From contig NZ_FQYT01000002.1 in NCBI RefSeq assembly GCF_900141895.1, positions 62,001-126,000 on the forward strand: a DNA stretch of 64,000 nt. The letters are read 5' to 3'. Positions 33,787-42,455 of this stretch are shown here, piece by piece. This DNA is from Parasporobacterium paucivorans DSM 15970. GTDB taxonomy: Bacteria; Bacillota; Clostridia; Lachnospirales; Lachnospiraceae. The notes under the pieces are model-generated. The model made no database searches and was not told the origin of the DNA. It worked only from the letters and a program-made list of their open reading frames with translations. Numbering within the stretch: position 1 is the stretch's first letter; each line of letters opens with the position of its first letter. Both the position numbers and the translations under genes were made by a program.

Positions 33787-34188
33787 ATGGGAAAAGTATT
33801 TTTTGATTATCCATACGTAATACTGGGAAAGTGCGAATGCACAAAGCAAAACCGTATCGACAGTTTTCAGATTGAAGAAACCAGTCATGGTGTCACCCTG
33901 AAAACCGGATTTACATGTGATTTATGCGGAAAGGAGACAGAATTCGCCTCTGATATCTCAAGGGAATCCGCGCTGAATTTAAGCCCGGATTTTAATGCTT
34001 ACAAAATCATCCCTTCCATCAAGGACGAAGTCTCGCTTGTCAGACTGGATTCATTCAATGCACGTATCAAGAATAACAAGCTTGCATTTTACGGAAACTA
34101 TAGCAATCTGAGATTCTTTGATGATGTCATCGAAAATCTGGTTATCCCGATTTCCTACAGGGCTGTTCCGCTGCTGAAATTAAAATAA
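33787..34188 (+). CDS. Hypothetical CxC/CxxC protein divergent from cooS
   Basis: A 133-residue soluble protein of unknown family. CEC near residue 15 and CDLC near residue 44 could form one zinc or iron-sulfur site; the remainder is predicted alpha/beta without membrane segment or signal. The start at 33787 follows GGAGGTGG; the upstream in-frame ATG precedes that site. It is monocistronic, shares the intergenic region with the cooS promoter, and ends at a bidirectional terminator. The setting suggests a role in CODH/ACS metal handling or regulation, but nothing in the sequence proves it. Confidence 0.75.
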   Translation: MGKVFFDYPYVILGKCECTKQNRIDSFQIEETSHGVTLKTGFTCDLCGKETEFASDISRESALNLSPDFNAYKIIPSIKDEVSLVRLDSFNARIKNNKLAFYGNYSNLRFFDDVIENLVIPISYRAVPLLKLK

Positions 34189-34233
34189 CGAAAAAATCCT
34201 GACTGTCCACATGGTAGTCAGGATTTTTTCGTT
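34187..34233. terminator. Bidirectional terminator between convergent C1-island genes
   Basis: AACGAAAAAATCCTGACT and AGTCAGGATTTTTTCGTT form an 18-bp perfect stem with an 11-nt loop and T-runs within both arms. It overlaps the ends of both flanking genes. Confidence 0.9.
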
Positions 34234-35242
34234 ATTTTATGAATCTGTCTATTGCAAAATTCAGTTCCTCAATGGCTGATTTATCCCCAGATTCAACCGC
34301 ATCCACGATACAGTTTTCGATATGGTCCTGTAAAATCACCTTTCCGGTATTATTCAGGGCTGATTTCACGGCCGACAGCTGGATGAGGACTTCGCTGCAA
34401 TCACGGCCATCTTCCACCATTTTCTTTATGGCTTCCATATGTCCAATAGCACGCGACAGCCGGTTCAGTACAGCCTTCGTGTTTTTGTGATGGTGTTTAT
34501 GCTCTTCGTGGTGCTTGTGCTCTTCGTGGTGCTTGTGCTCTTCGTGGTGCTCGTGCCCTTCAGGGTGCTCGTGCTCTTCCGGCTCTTTGCGCTCGAGTCT
34601 GTTGGCGACAACTTTCAAAAAATCCAGGGAAACATCGCCGACGACCGCCATATCCTCGGCCGTAAAAGCCAACGAGAAATTGTCACTGAACAAAATCTGG
34701 GCTGAAGCGGAAAATTCTTCATCTCCCTGCCATAGAACCAGTTTAATCTGCAGATTGTTGATGAACTCGAAAATGTAGCTAAAATCCCCTGCCGCGCTTT
34801 CCTCCGCACCCATATTTGTCATTACATCTCTGAACTTTTCCGGTGTCTTCCCAAACATCCTGACCAGACGCTGAATGCATCTGCCATAAAAATTGGAGTA
34901 GTAGACTTCCCCCCAGGGCATTTCATGATAGGAGAGGAATTTCCCCGTGGAGGGAAGATTATTTCCTTCCAGCAGATACCGAATCAAAAGAATTTTGAGG
35001 GAGGGATTCTGAACATTGTAATTGTCATGATTTACATCATCATTGTCCCGCTGAACAGAAAAATCAGGGAAAGAAACAAGATATGCCGCTCCCATAATGC
35101 GGATCCTGAAGCTTCTTGACTGTTCGTCAAATTCCACACCGCATCTGTTTGCCGTTTCACGCGGTTCAAGCTGTTTGTAAAGCATCAGGTAGTGAGAAAA
35201 AGGCGCCTCTGTTTTATTGTCTTTGAAAATTTTATTATCCAT
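34232..35242 (-). CDS. DUF3786 :: His-rich linker :: CsoR-family metal sensor fusion
   Basis: A 336-residue protein in three parts. Residues about 15-210 resemble DUF3786, a domain seen in Wood-Ljungdahl gene clusters. Residues 223-252 hold 15 His among Glu and Lys, a likely Ni-binding store. Residues 254-336 are a complete CsoR/RcnR-type DNA-binding domain (LNRLSRAIGHMEAIKKMV). Its ligand positions are H250, C282, H307 and C311, spacing 32-25-4, the same residues and spacing as the nickel sensor InrS (H21, C53, H78, C82). The start at 35242 follows GAGGAGAAG. Last gene of the acsF-acsD-acsC-acsE-acsB-acsV operon. Confidence 0.85.
   Translation of the reverse strand: MDNKIFKDNKTEAPFSHYLMLYKQLEPRETANRCGVEFDEQSRSFRIRIMGAAYLVSFPDFSVQRDNDDVNHDNYNVQNPSLKILLIRYLLEGNNLPSTGKFLSYHEMPWGEVYYSNFYGRCIQRLVRMFGKTPEKFRDVMTNMGAEESAAGDFSYIFEFINNLQIKLVLWQGDEEFSASAQILFSDNFSLAFTAEDMAVVGDVSLDFLKVVANRLERKEPEEHEHPEGHEHHEEHKHHEEHKHHEEHKHHHKNTKAVLNRLSRAIGHMEAIKKMVEDGRDCSEVLIQLSAVKSALNNTGKVILQDHIENCIVDAVESGDKSAIEELNFAIDRFIK
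34501..34554 (-). repeat. 18-bp tandem repeat encoding the His-rich linker
   Basis: Three consecutive 18-bp units (34501, 34519, 34537; the last differs at one base) encode HHEEHK-type hexapeptides in the DUF3786-CsoR fusion. In-frame unit gain or loss would tune the number of metal-binding His residues. Confidence 0.9.
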
Positions 35243-35243
35243 T

Positions 35244-37169
35244 TTACTTCTCCTCAAAAAGATTTATGTCGGTATGCGGAATAAAGCATGCTGCCATGAA
35301 TTCATCCATGTACCCTGGATTTGAACTCAGTTCTATATATGTCATATTCCTTCCGATCTCAACAACCTTTTTAAACACTTTATCCGAAAGAACGGAAGCA
35401 TAGGCTCCGCTTAGGGACGAATTTCCGATATAATGGTAGCAATCCGCAGGCAGTTTCGGAAAAAGACCTATATTCATGGAATTTTTAATATTAATTCCGC
35501 TTCCAATTCCGCCGGCAACATATACACTTTCAATCATCGACATTTTCATGTCCAGAGATTCTGTCAGTGTCTTTATAGCCGAAAATATGGCTCCTTTAGC
35601 CCTGATAAAATTATCAATATCCACTTCGTTTATGAATACTCCCTTGATTGTGCCTGAGTCTTCCGGCTTAACCAGCATATAGGTTCCCATTCCAAAAGCA
35701 TCCCTGGTAACCCTGTTGTTTCCATCAATAAAAATACCCTTTGAATCGATAATCTTGCATCGATACAGTTCACTAACCAGATCTATGATTCCAGAACCAC
35801 AGATTCCGACTGGTTTTGTCTTCATTTCGCCGATAACAGACAGCACGGATTCTCCTGTCACTTCATTGATTTTTACAGCCTCAATCGCTCCATCAGTGGC
35901 CCGCATTCCGCAGCTTATATCTCCGCCTTCAAATGCCGGTCCTGCCGAGCAGGCGCAGGTCATGAGGAAATCTTTGTTGCCGAATACGATTTCTCCATTG
36001 GTTCCCAGGTCAATGAACAGGGATAATTCTTCTTTGTTCCAGATCATACTGGAAAGTGCTCCGGCGGTTATGTCCCCACCGACGTAGCTTCCCACGTTTG
36101 GAGCAAAGATGATATCCGCATTCGGATGGATATGGACATTTACATCGGATGCTTTAATATTTCTCAGTTCAAAAAAGCACGGAATATATGGTTCCCGCCT
36201 GATATGATCCGCATTAATGCCAAGAAAAAGATGGTTCATCGTCGTATTGGAGGCTATACACATCTTGACGATATCATTCCTTGAAATTTGAGCGAAACTG
36301 GCCATTTCATCAATCATCTGATTGATGGTTTCATCCACAATGGCCTTCTGAAGATTTTGAATACCGCCCGGCTTACAGGATTCCACTATCCGGTTGATTA
36401 CATCTGCTCCATATCTGATCTGTGCATTTCCTGCAGAGGATTTTGCCAGTATTTCTCCGTTTTCCAAATTTACCAGCAGAGCCGATACAGATGTGGTTCC
36501 GATATCAACCGCTATACCGGCAATAACAGGGTTAATATGTTCAGGATATATCCCATATAATATGACGCAGTCCTTCTTCTTTTGAAGAACACATTTCACA
36601 GTGAATTCATTATTACGGAGAATGTCAGGCAGAATCCTGATTACCGAAAATGGAATCATAATATGGATATCCGGAAATCCAGTCACCTTTTTGACAGCCC
36701 GTATCAGCCTTTCATTATCCGGCATAGTATCATCCAGTGTCGGAATATCCATAAAACAGGTGATTACATGCCAGTCATTTTTCAAATCCAGCCCGGCAGC
36801 CTTGATATTCTGCCTGGTCTCCTCAAAGATGGCCAATTCATTTTCTGAACTCAGGTCCGTAATCTTCATCCGACTCTTATATGCAGAGGAAATGTCTGGT
36901 ACCAGAACTTCCACATCCTCATGGATTTTACTGACGCATGCCAACCTGTACCCATCGGCATATTCCAGTTCCGAAATATGACGGGTTACAGCCGACTCCA
37001 GTTCACCCTTAATGAGCCTGACCTTGCATTTTCCGCAGGAAGCATTTCCTGAACAGGGCGCATCAATAGGTACATTGGCTTTTCTTGAAGCTTCAAGCAC
37101 CGTATCACCGGAAGAGGCAAAGAAAATTAATTCTTTGCCGTCCTCCTGAATAAAAGTTATTTTGGGCAT
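35244..37169 (-). CDS. acsV: Corrinoid protein reductive activator (RACo/AcsV-like)
   Basis: ATP-dependent activator that reduces accidentally oxidised Co(II) corrinoid protein back to Co(I). The protein of 641 residues has an N-terminal [2Fe-2S] ferredoxin domain (APCSGNASCGKCKV with a further Cys in RLACVSK), a linker domain, and an ASKHA-type ATPase domain (VDIGTTSVSALL, DLGTNGEIV, AGGIGSGINI). I choose the ATG at 37169, since GGAGGAGA precedes it; a TTG lies at 37181. It follows acsB2 by 13 nt. Confidence 0.93.
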   Translation of the reverse strand: MPKITFIQEDGKELIFFASSGDTVLEASRKANVPIDAPCSGNASCGKCKVRLIKGELESAVTRHISELEYADGYRLACVSKIHEDVEVLVPDISSAYKSRMKITDLSSENELAIFEETRQNIKAAGLDLKNDWHVITCFMDIPTLDDTMPDNERLIRAVKKVTGFPDIHIMIPFSVIRILPDILRNNEFTVKCVLQKKKDCVILYGIYPEHINPVIAGIAVDIGTTSVSALLVNLENGEILAKSSAGNAQIRYGADVINRIVESCKPGGIQNLQKAIVDETINQMIDEMASFAQISRNDIVKMCIASNTTMNHLFLGINADHIRREPYIPCFFELRNIKASDVNVHIHPNADIIFAPNVGSYVGGDITAGALSSMIWNKEELSLFIDLGTNGEIVFGNKDFLMTCACSAGPAFEGGDISCGMRATDGAIEAVKINEVTGESVLSVIGEMKTKPVGICGSGIIDLVSELYRCKIIDSKGIFIDGNNRVTRDAFGMGTYMLVKPEDSGTIKGVFINEVDIDNFIRAKGAIFSAIKTLTESLDMKMSMIESVYVAGGIGSGINIKNSMNIGLFPKLPADCYHYIGNSSLSGAYASVLSDKVFKKVVEIGRNMTYIELSSNPGYMDEFMAACFIPHTDINLFEEK

Positions 37170-37182
37170 TCTCTCCTCCAAA

Positions 37183-39318
37183 CTACATAATTGGATCTGA
37201 AGATAGCGCAGGATGGCCTTTTTCCGTCAGGAATTCCAATACTCCTTCCGAATCCTCAGAGATGGTTTCATCACAGATCATATCCGAGAAATTATCAATA
37301 CCGTATAATTCTTTAGCTGTCTTGTTCAGCTTATCGGCAACAGCATCCTTAAGTTCTTTTGGCATCCAGACGATTCTTGAGATTCCGCCTTCCGCCCTGA
37401 TGAATTTTTTGGAGGATATGAAACTTCTTCCATGTCCCATAAATCCAGGAGTCTGAACACCTCCACCAGTCATCGATGCAAGTTCACCAAATGTCATGCC
37501 GGTAGGTGTCATTCCCTTATGTTCTCTGTTTACGATAACCACACCATTTGCTTCAGGCATGATACCGCAGATGCATTCAAAACATCCACAGCTCGTCATC
37601 GGATCTTCCAGAATAGAATATAATGTTACATTGCTGACGCTGCCATGTGTCGACTCTTCCACAATCTTGTTGACTTCTGTGTAGATTCCCTTCAGTTCGT
37701 CCAAACAGCCTTCTTTTGGAATAGGCTGACATGGACCTGTCGGAGTCAGTTCCTTGGTCGCTTTGGCATCCAGCCATGAAACAGCACCGCACAGACCTGT
37801 TCTCTCAGGTGTTACTACGCAGCAATGTGCTGGAGCAAAGGACTGGCAGAGGATACAGGTGTAGAAGGTATCCACCGTCTCATCATTCAGGGACTCAAGT
37901 CTCTCATCACGCTTACCGTATGTCGGCATAGCAATTGTACTTAAAATTTCTTCGACTTTATCTTTTTCGGTATAGATAGTCACCTGGCATTTGTCAACAA
38001 CGTTGTCGAATTCATCCATTACCATATAGTAGATTACTTCGCCAAGATCTTTCAAACGCAGCCCTTTTTCAAAAGCTGCCTTATCGATACGAATCCTGAG
38101 AAGGTTTCTCTGGCCTGTATGCATGACGCCTTCCATGTAATTGAACCAGTGATGGATTTTTCTTTCGATTACCGGTTCAAAATCCGGCTGCATTTTTTCA
38201 CCAAAAACTTCAACAAGAATGGCAATTGGCATCTCCACTGGTGCTGTGCTGCCGTCAATATCCGGACCGTTGACTTCAACTTTATGATCCGTTATTTCAT
38301 CTTTGCCTCTTGAAAGAACCAGCTCACAGGTCGGATTCTTGTGTGAACTGAATTCTGCGTGCATGTCGTTTTTGCGGATGATTTCCCCTTCAAAAGCAGA
38401 AGCGAAAGCGACAGGAACTGGTATCTCTTTCATCTTGATCTTGATTTTTCTCAGTTCAAGAGATTTTGCTACGGTCTGTCCGTGATCTGTTACAGATTCC
38501 AGTGCTCCTGGTACCTGGTTTTCTCCCAAATCAACATCCACGACTACCGGGAATCCCAGTGCAATTGCTCCAGCTCCCGCTGAAACGGTCACGGCATCCA
38601 ACGGTCCGAATGTATTTACAAACGCCGGTACTCTTTCTTTTGTATAGGCAAGGAGCCCTGCCAAGTCGCCAGGAGTTGCATTTCCAAAAATCAGTGCTGC
38701 TCTTATTGCAACAGTCACAGCGTGGATTACGGAAGTAACGTCATGTCCCAAAGGAACAACACGGAAATCCAATCCCACCTTAACTCCTCCGTCAATAGCC
38801 TGTTCAATTAAATCGCCAACAAGAAAGGTCATAATTCCCTTGTTCTGGTAATCCTTGACGACCGCCACAACATCCGCAGGATTCTCTGCTTTACCCAGAA
38901 CGACTGCTACTCCAGGGATATCCCCCGTTACGAGAGGAACGCCAAGAGAACGGATAATCGGATCCGGCACAAAACCGATTCCTGAGTCCTGAGCATATGG
39001 ATCTCCGCCTTCTACATACTTAAGTCCTTCGATGATTTCTGCACCGACAGCTGTTGCAAGGCCGGCATTCAAAGCATCGCCCAGATCTTCCTTATTGGTT
39101 ATGAGGCTTTTCAATACGCCGACGCAGGCAGGGAGATCCCCAAGTGTCTTAACCTTCACTCCAGTAGCTGCATATATCGTCGGAAAGAAATAGGCGGTAT
39201 CCGGGAAAGCAAGCTTTTTGTCTGCACCGTACTTGGCGATTGCATCATTTACGGCACCTTCGGTGAGGCCTGCTACTGCATTGGAGCCTCCATAAATTAA
39301 ATCAGTTAAAACACTCAT
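37183..39318 (-). CDS. acsB: Acetyl-CoA synthase (CO-methylating), second copy
   Basis: Full-length ACS of 711 residues in the corrinoid-protein operon, with A-cluster motifs TCILCQSFAP, GLCGAVSWLDA and SCGCFECICG intact. Its N-terminal domain differs from copy 1 (SVLTDLIYGGSNAV versus NLFKIIYSGMDKYK) while the C-terminal domain is nearly the same, so the copies may bind different partners or have diverged except for the active site. It follows acsE by 22 nt. Confidence 0.97.
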   Translation of the reverse strand: MSVLTDLIYGGSNAVAGLTEGAVNDAIAKYGADKKLAFPDTAYFFPTIYAATGVKVKTLGDLPACVGVLKSLITNKEDLGDALNAGLATAVGAEIIEGLKYVEGGDPYAQDSGIGFVPDPIIRSLGVPLVTGDIPGVAVVLGKAENPADVVAVVKDYQNKGIMTFLVGDLIEQAIDGGVKVGLDFRVVPLGHDVTSVIHAVTVAIRAALIFGNATPGDLAGLLAYTKERVPAFVNTFGPLDAVTVSAGAGAIALGFPVVVDVDLGENQVPGALESVTDHGQTVAKSLELRKIKIKMKEIPVPVAFASAFEGEIIRKNDMHAEFSSHKNPTCELVLSRGKDEITDHKVEVNGPDIDGSTAPVEMPIAILVEVFGEKMQPDFEPVIERKIHHWFNYMEGVMHTGQRNLLRIRIDKAAFEKGLRLKDLGEVIYYMVMDEFDNVVDKCQVTIYTEKDKVEEILSTIAMPTYGKRDERLESLNDETVDTFYTCILCQSFAPAHCCVVTPERTGLCGAVSWLDAKATKELTPTGPCQPIPKEGCLDELKGIYTEVNKIVEESTHGSVSNVTLYSILEDPMTSCGCFECICGIMPEANGVVIVNREHKGMTPTGMTFGELASMTGGGVQTPGFMGHGRSFISSKKFIRAEGGISRIVWMPKELKDAVADKLNKTAKELYGIDNFSDMICDETISEDSEGVLEFLTEKGHPALSSDPIM

Positions 39319-39340
39319 TTTTCTTCCTCCTTGTTATTTA

Positions 39341-40126
39341 TTATATCTGAAGATAAGAATCAGCATAAAGGCTGTTATTCTTAATCACATCACATGATTT
39401 TATGGTTTCCATAAGCCTCTTGTCACAAGGATTAATGATTGCAGAAGTAAGCCCGTTGGCCATGGCCATAGCCATCATGGCTGCGTCCATAATCGGTCTG
39501 ACTTCTTTCGGCATTCCATTGGATACATTGGATAGGCCGCCAGTTGAATTCAAGCCCATTTCGCTGATCATTCTGATTGCATCCAGAACGTCCATCTGTT
39601 TGTCCTGCATTCCCTTGATTACGAGAAACAGCGGGTCAAACCACAGATCTTCCGGCTCCATTCCATGCTCCATACCTCTTTCCAGAAGTTCCTGGCAGTA
39701 CATCATTCGTTCATCATTGTCAGCTGGAACACCAGCCTTGGAGCAAAGGGCGATGCACATCGCATCGTTGGCTCCAGCCAGGTCGATGTACTCGATTCTG
39801 TCGCCTGCATCAGCCGAGTTTACGATTGGTTTTCCCTTTGAGCGGTTATAAACAGATATACCGGCTTCGATGGCCTTTTTATTTGCAGTGTCCAGACAGA
39901 GCGGTACATTGTCGAAATTTTCCTGCAGGAGACGGACAGCCCATTTCATTAACTCTACACCGGTGCTTTCAGCTGGTCCGATGTTTACATCCAGATACAC
40001 TGCGCCTGCGTCAAGCTGTTCCTTCGCCCTCAATAAAATTGGTTCTGGATTCTGTGTGTTCATGGCCTCCCGGATTACAGGAGATATACAGTGAATCCTT
40101 TCTCCGATTGTGATAAACTTTCCCAT
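39341..40126 (-). CDS. acsE: Methyltetrahydrofolate:corrinoid/iron-sulfur protein methyltransferase
   Basis: Transfers the methyl group from 5-methyl-tetrahydrofolate to the Co(I) corrinoid of AcsCD. The 261-residue TIM-barrel protein of the pterin-binding (DHPS-like) family has GERIHCISPVIREA at the start, YLDVNIGP with the pterin-binding Asp, and the substrate strand motif PIVNSADAGDR and TGGLSNVSNGMP. The length is standard. It lies 14 nt after acsC. Confidence 0.96.
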   Translation of the reverse strand: MGKFITIGERIHCISPVIREAMNTQNPEPILLRAKEQLDAGAVYLDVNIGPAESTGVELMKWAVRLLQENFDNVPLCLDTANKKAIEAGISVYNRSKGKPIVNSADAGDRIEYIDLAGANDAMCIALCSKAGVPADNDERMMYCQELLERGMEHGMEPEDLWFDPLFLVIKGMQDKQMDVLDAIRMISEMGLNSTGGLSNVSNGMPKEVRPIMDAAMMAMAMANGLTSAIINPCDKRLMETIKSCDVIKNNSLYADSYLQI

Positions 40127-40140
40127 TATTGAATCCTCCT

Positions 40141-41484
40141 TTATTTGTAGTCCTGTAAGAATTTTACGATCTGAACAGCTTCATTTGAACCAACTACAAT
40201 ATCCCAGCCTGGAAGTTTTTCCTGGATTTCGCCCTTAAGCACGGCCACTTTACCAGGAATTACCAGTGTTCTGTTTTTGATCTGGCCTTCAATATCATTT
40301 TCTTCAAAGAATTTTGCCAGGGAGGATGCGCTGAGTTTTCCAGCAGCCCAGGCAGTCAAAACAGAGTATCCGCCAGCATCGCTTATCAGAAGATTACACG
40401 GAACTCCTGAACGTTCTATTTCACCCGAAACTATGAAATACGTAAGGGCAAAGTCGACGGTGGTCATACATACGGAATTCTCATCAGCACCATTCAGGCG
40501 GTAGATTCCCGGTTCAACCTTCATCGGCTTCTGTGGATCCGTAAATATGTTCTGCCTTAATCCATAAAGTGGGAGTGCCTGGGAATATGACATGTTCTCC
40601 ATCACAACAATAGAACCGTATTTCATAGTGAACAAGGATGCCAGTGCAGTCTCAAGAACCCGGTTTCCTTTTGCCAGCCCGCCTACATCTGCTATAGATG
40701 GGTAGCCAAAGCTTCTGTCCTGGCCGAGGATTGCTCCTCTTCTTATGAGGACTGCGTTTGCGAATGCATCTTTGATGGATTTGGTTCCAAGGTCAATCAG
40801 CAGGTTTTTGTTGCCGTCCGCCTCAATTTTTTCGATGGTATCATGAAGTTCTTCAATTCCGTTACCTGCTACACCCAGCACGACATCGTATTCTTTGGCA
40901 AGTGCACTCATTTCCGCATAGTTTTCTGCATTTGCTCCGTTAAGAACCGGTTTCGTATCTTTGATCAGTTCCAGGGCTGCCTTTGCAACTCCGGTATCTT
41001 TGCAGTCGATTATTACCAGACGTTTCGTATCTGCGGCCTTTTTGACCAGTTCAAGATAAAGTTCTTTTGAGCCTTTTTCGTCATATTTGGCAAAAACAGC
41101 TTCTATGTACATTCTTTCACTAATTCTGCTGTAATCGATTGCTTCTACCGAAGCAAACACTTCCTCGTTTTTCGCACCTTCCGCATTGGAGACAGTTACT
41201 GCGTAAATGTTCTTGTTTACAAATGTCTTCTCGTGTCTTTGCAGTACAGTTTCCCCACCGAGATTATGTTCATTCTCACCCGTACCGACCTTTATGGTTT
41301 TCATCGGCGGAGCGGTTGCATCCGAAACCTGGGCAAGCACATCTTCCGTAAGATAAGGACATTTTTCAATTGGAATTGCTCCCTGCGCCACCTTCATGGA
41401 GAAGGCCATACAAGTCGGATTCCCACATTCTTTACAGTTTGTCTTTGGTGTTAACTTGAATATATCTAACCCTTTTAATGCCAT
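40141..41484 (-). CDS. acsC: Corrinoid/iron-sulfur protein large subunit
   Basis: Gamma subunit of the CFeSP that carries methyl from AcsE to ACS. The 447-residue protein has the N-terminal [4Fe-4S] motif CKECGNPTCMAF with a further Cys in IEKCPYL, a TIM-barrel middle, and a C-terminal B12-binding domain (LLISDAGGYSVLTAWAAGK region). It forms a heterodimer with AcsD, encoded 18 nt upstream. Confidence 0.96.
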   Translation of the reverse strand: MALKGLDIFKLTPKTNCKECGNPTCMAFSMKVAQGAIPIEKCPYLTEDVLAQVSDATAPPMKTIKVGTGENEHNLGGETVLQRHEKTFVNKNIYAVTVSNAEGAKNEEVFASVEAIDYSRISERMYIEAVFAKYDEKGSKELYLELVKKAADTKRLVIIDCKDTGVAKAALELIKDTKPVLNGANAENYAEMSALAKEYDVVLGVAGNGIEELHDTIEKIEADGNKNLLIDLGTKSIKDAFANAVLIRRGAILGQDRSFGYPSIADVGGLAKGNRVLETALASLFTMKYGSIVVMENMSYSQALPLYGLRQNIFTDPQKPMKVEPGIYRLNGADENSVCMTTVDFALTYFIVSGEIERSGVPCNLLISDAGGYSVLTAWAAGKLSASSLAKFFEENDIEGQIKNRTLVIPGKVAVLKGEIQEKLPGWDIVVGSNEAVQIVKFLQDYK

Positions 41485-41502
41485 GATTAAACCTCCCGAA
41501 TT

Positions 41503-42444
41503 TTAGATTAATTCTTTTATCATTTGTGAAATGGCCTCTACTGTAGAAGGATGCCTGAGTATTACTGCATTGGATCCTGCAGCAAGACATGCGGCTGCTG
41601 TAGCCACCTCCATATCGATGATTCTGTTTTCCCGTGAACCCCACTCAGGCATATCTTCCTGTTCAAGCAGGGATTCCTTAACGGACCACGTTTCGGATGA
41701 GACAGGAGTTACAATCGGCATCTGCAGTGCAGTATCATTCTGCCCAAGTGCAGCCATTTTTACTCTGTCCATTGTGGAAACGACATATTCAAAACCATAA
41801 CCAGCTGTAGCAGAACCTAGATTCATGATTATGTTTTTATTGTTTACACCGAGCTGTGTCAACAGTACATTCAGCTGTTTGGCAAGATTGATGTCTACGG
41901 ATGATTCCGCCCCGACCTTCTGTCCATATGCAAGGCCTGCCGACGCGCCAACGTTTTTGTAGTTCTCTTCTTTTGCTGAAAGAATCACAATATTCTTTCC
42001 TTCCAATGCCTCGGAGATTTTTTCAAAAAGCACTGTATCCTTCTCCGTGTTCCCGCATCCCATAACCATCAGGGGCAGGGTTGCAGCTTCTTCAACTGAT
42101 TTCACCATTGCAACACAATCTTCTACGGATCTGTTTTCACCATCAGGATCTGCACTGTCAAGAACGAGACAGATGAACTCAGCACCCGGCATGCCGGAAG
42201 CTTTTTTAACCAGTTCCACTACATCCTGTGTATCCCCGTAAAAATTCAGCATTCCTGCAAGTTTGTCATTCATTCCTAAATCGGAAATTTCAACTCCTAC
42301 TCTTGGCGGATTCAATATAGGTCCGTCAAAGGAATAAAATGGAAGTACATTTTCTCCTCCTAATGCCAATGTCTTATTACCGGTTCCGATTTCAACGCTG
42401 TTTATGGCAGCATTGAATTTTTGTGATGTTTGCTTGTAAGCCAT
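41503..42444 (-). CDS. acsD: Corrinoid/iron-sulfur protein small subunit
   Basis: Delta subunit of the CFeSP, 313 residues with a TIM-barrel fold that caps the corrinoid held by AcsC. The start NSVEIGTGNKTLALGGENVLP and the core PFYSFDGPILNPPRVGVEI are typical of CdhD/AcsD. The gene follows cooC2/acsF by 11 nt and precedes acsC by 18 nt. Confidence 0.95.
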   Translation of the reverse strand: MAYKQTSQKFNAAINSVEIGTGNKTLALGGENVLPFYSFDGPILNPPRVGVEISDLGMNDKLAGMLNFYGDTQDVVELVKKASGMPGAEFICLVLDSADPDGENRSVEDCVAMVKSVEEAATLPLMVMGCGNTEKDTVLFEKISEALEGKNIVILSAKEENYKNVGASAGLAYGQKVGAESSVDINLAKQLNVLLTQLGVNNKNIIMNLGSATAGYGFEYVVSTMDRVKMAALGQNDTALQMPIVTPVSSETWSVKESLLEQEDMPEWGSRENRIIDMEVATAAACLAAGSNAVILRHPSTVEAISQMIKELI

Positions 42445-42455
42445 CTTCTTTCCTC

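Noticed and set aside
34439-34778. Plus-strand frames rich in Leu/Val or Cys/Ser repeats
   Set aside because: They are other-frame readings of the 18-bp repeat of the His-rich linker.
34232-35242. Calling the fusion a copper-sensing CsoR
   Set aside because: The Cu(I) CsoR fingerprint uses Cys-His-Cys without a His at the first position; here a His at -32 from the first Cys gives the His-Cys-His-Cys pattern of InrS, though binding must be measured.
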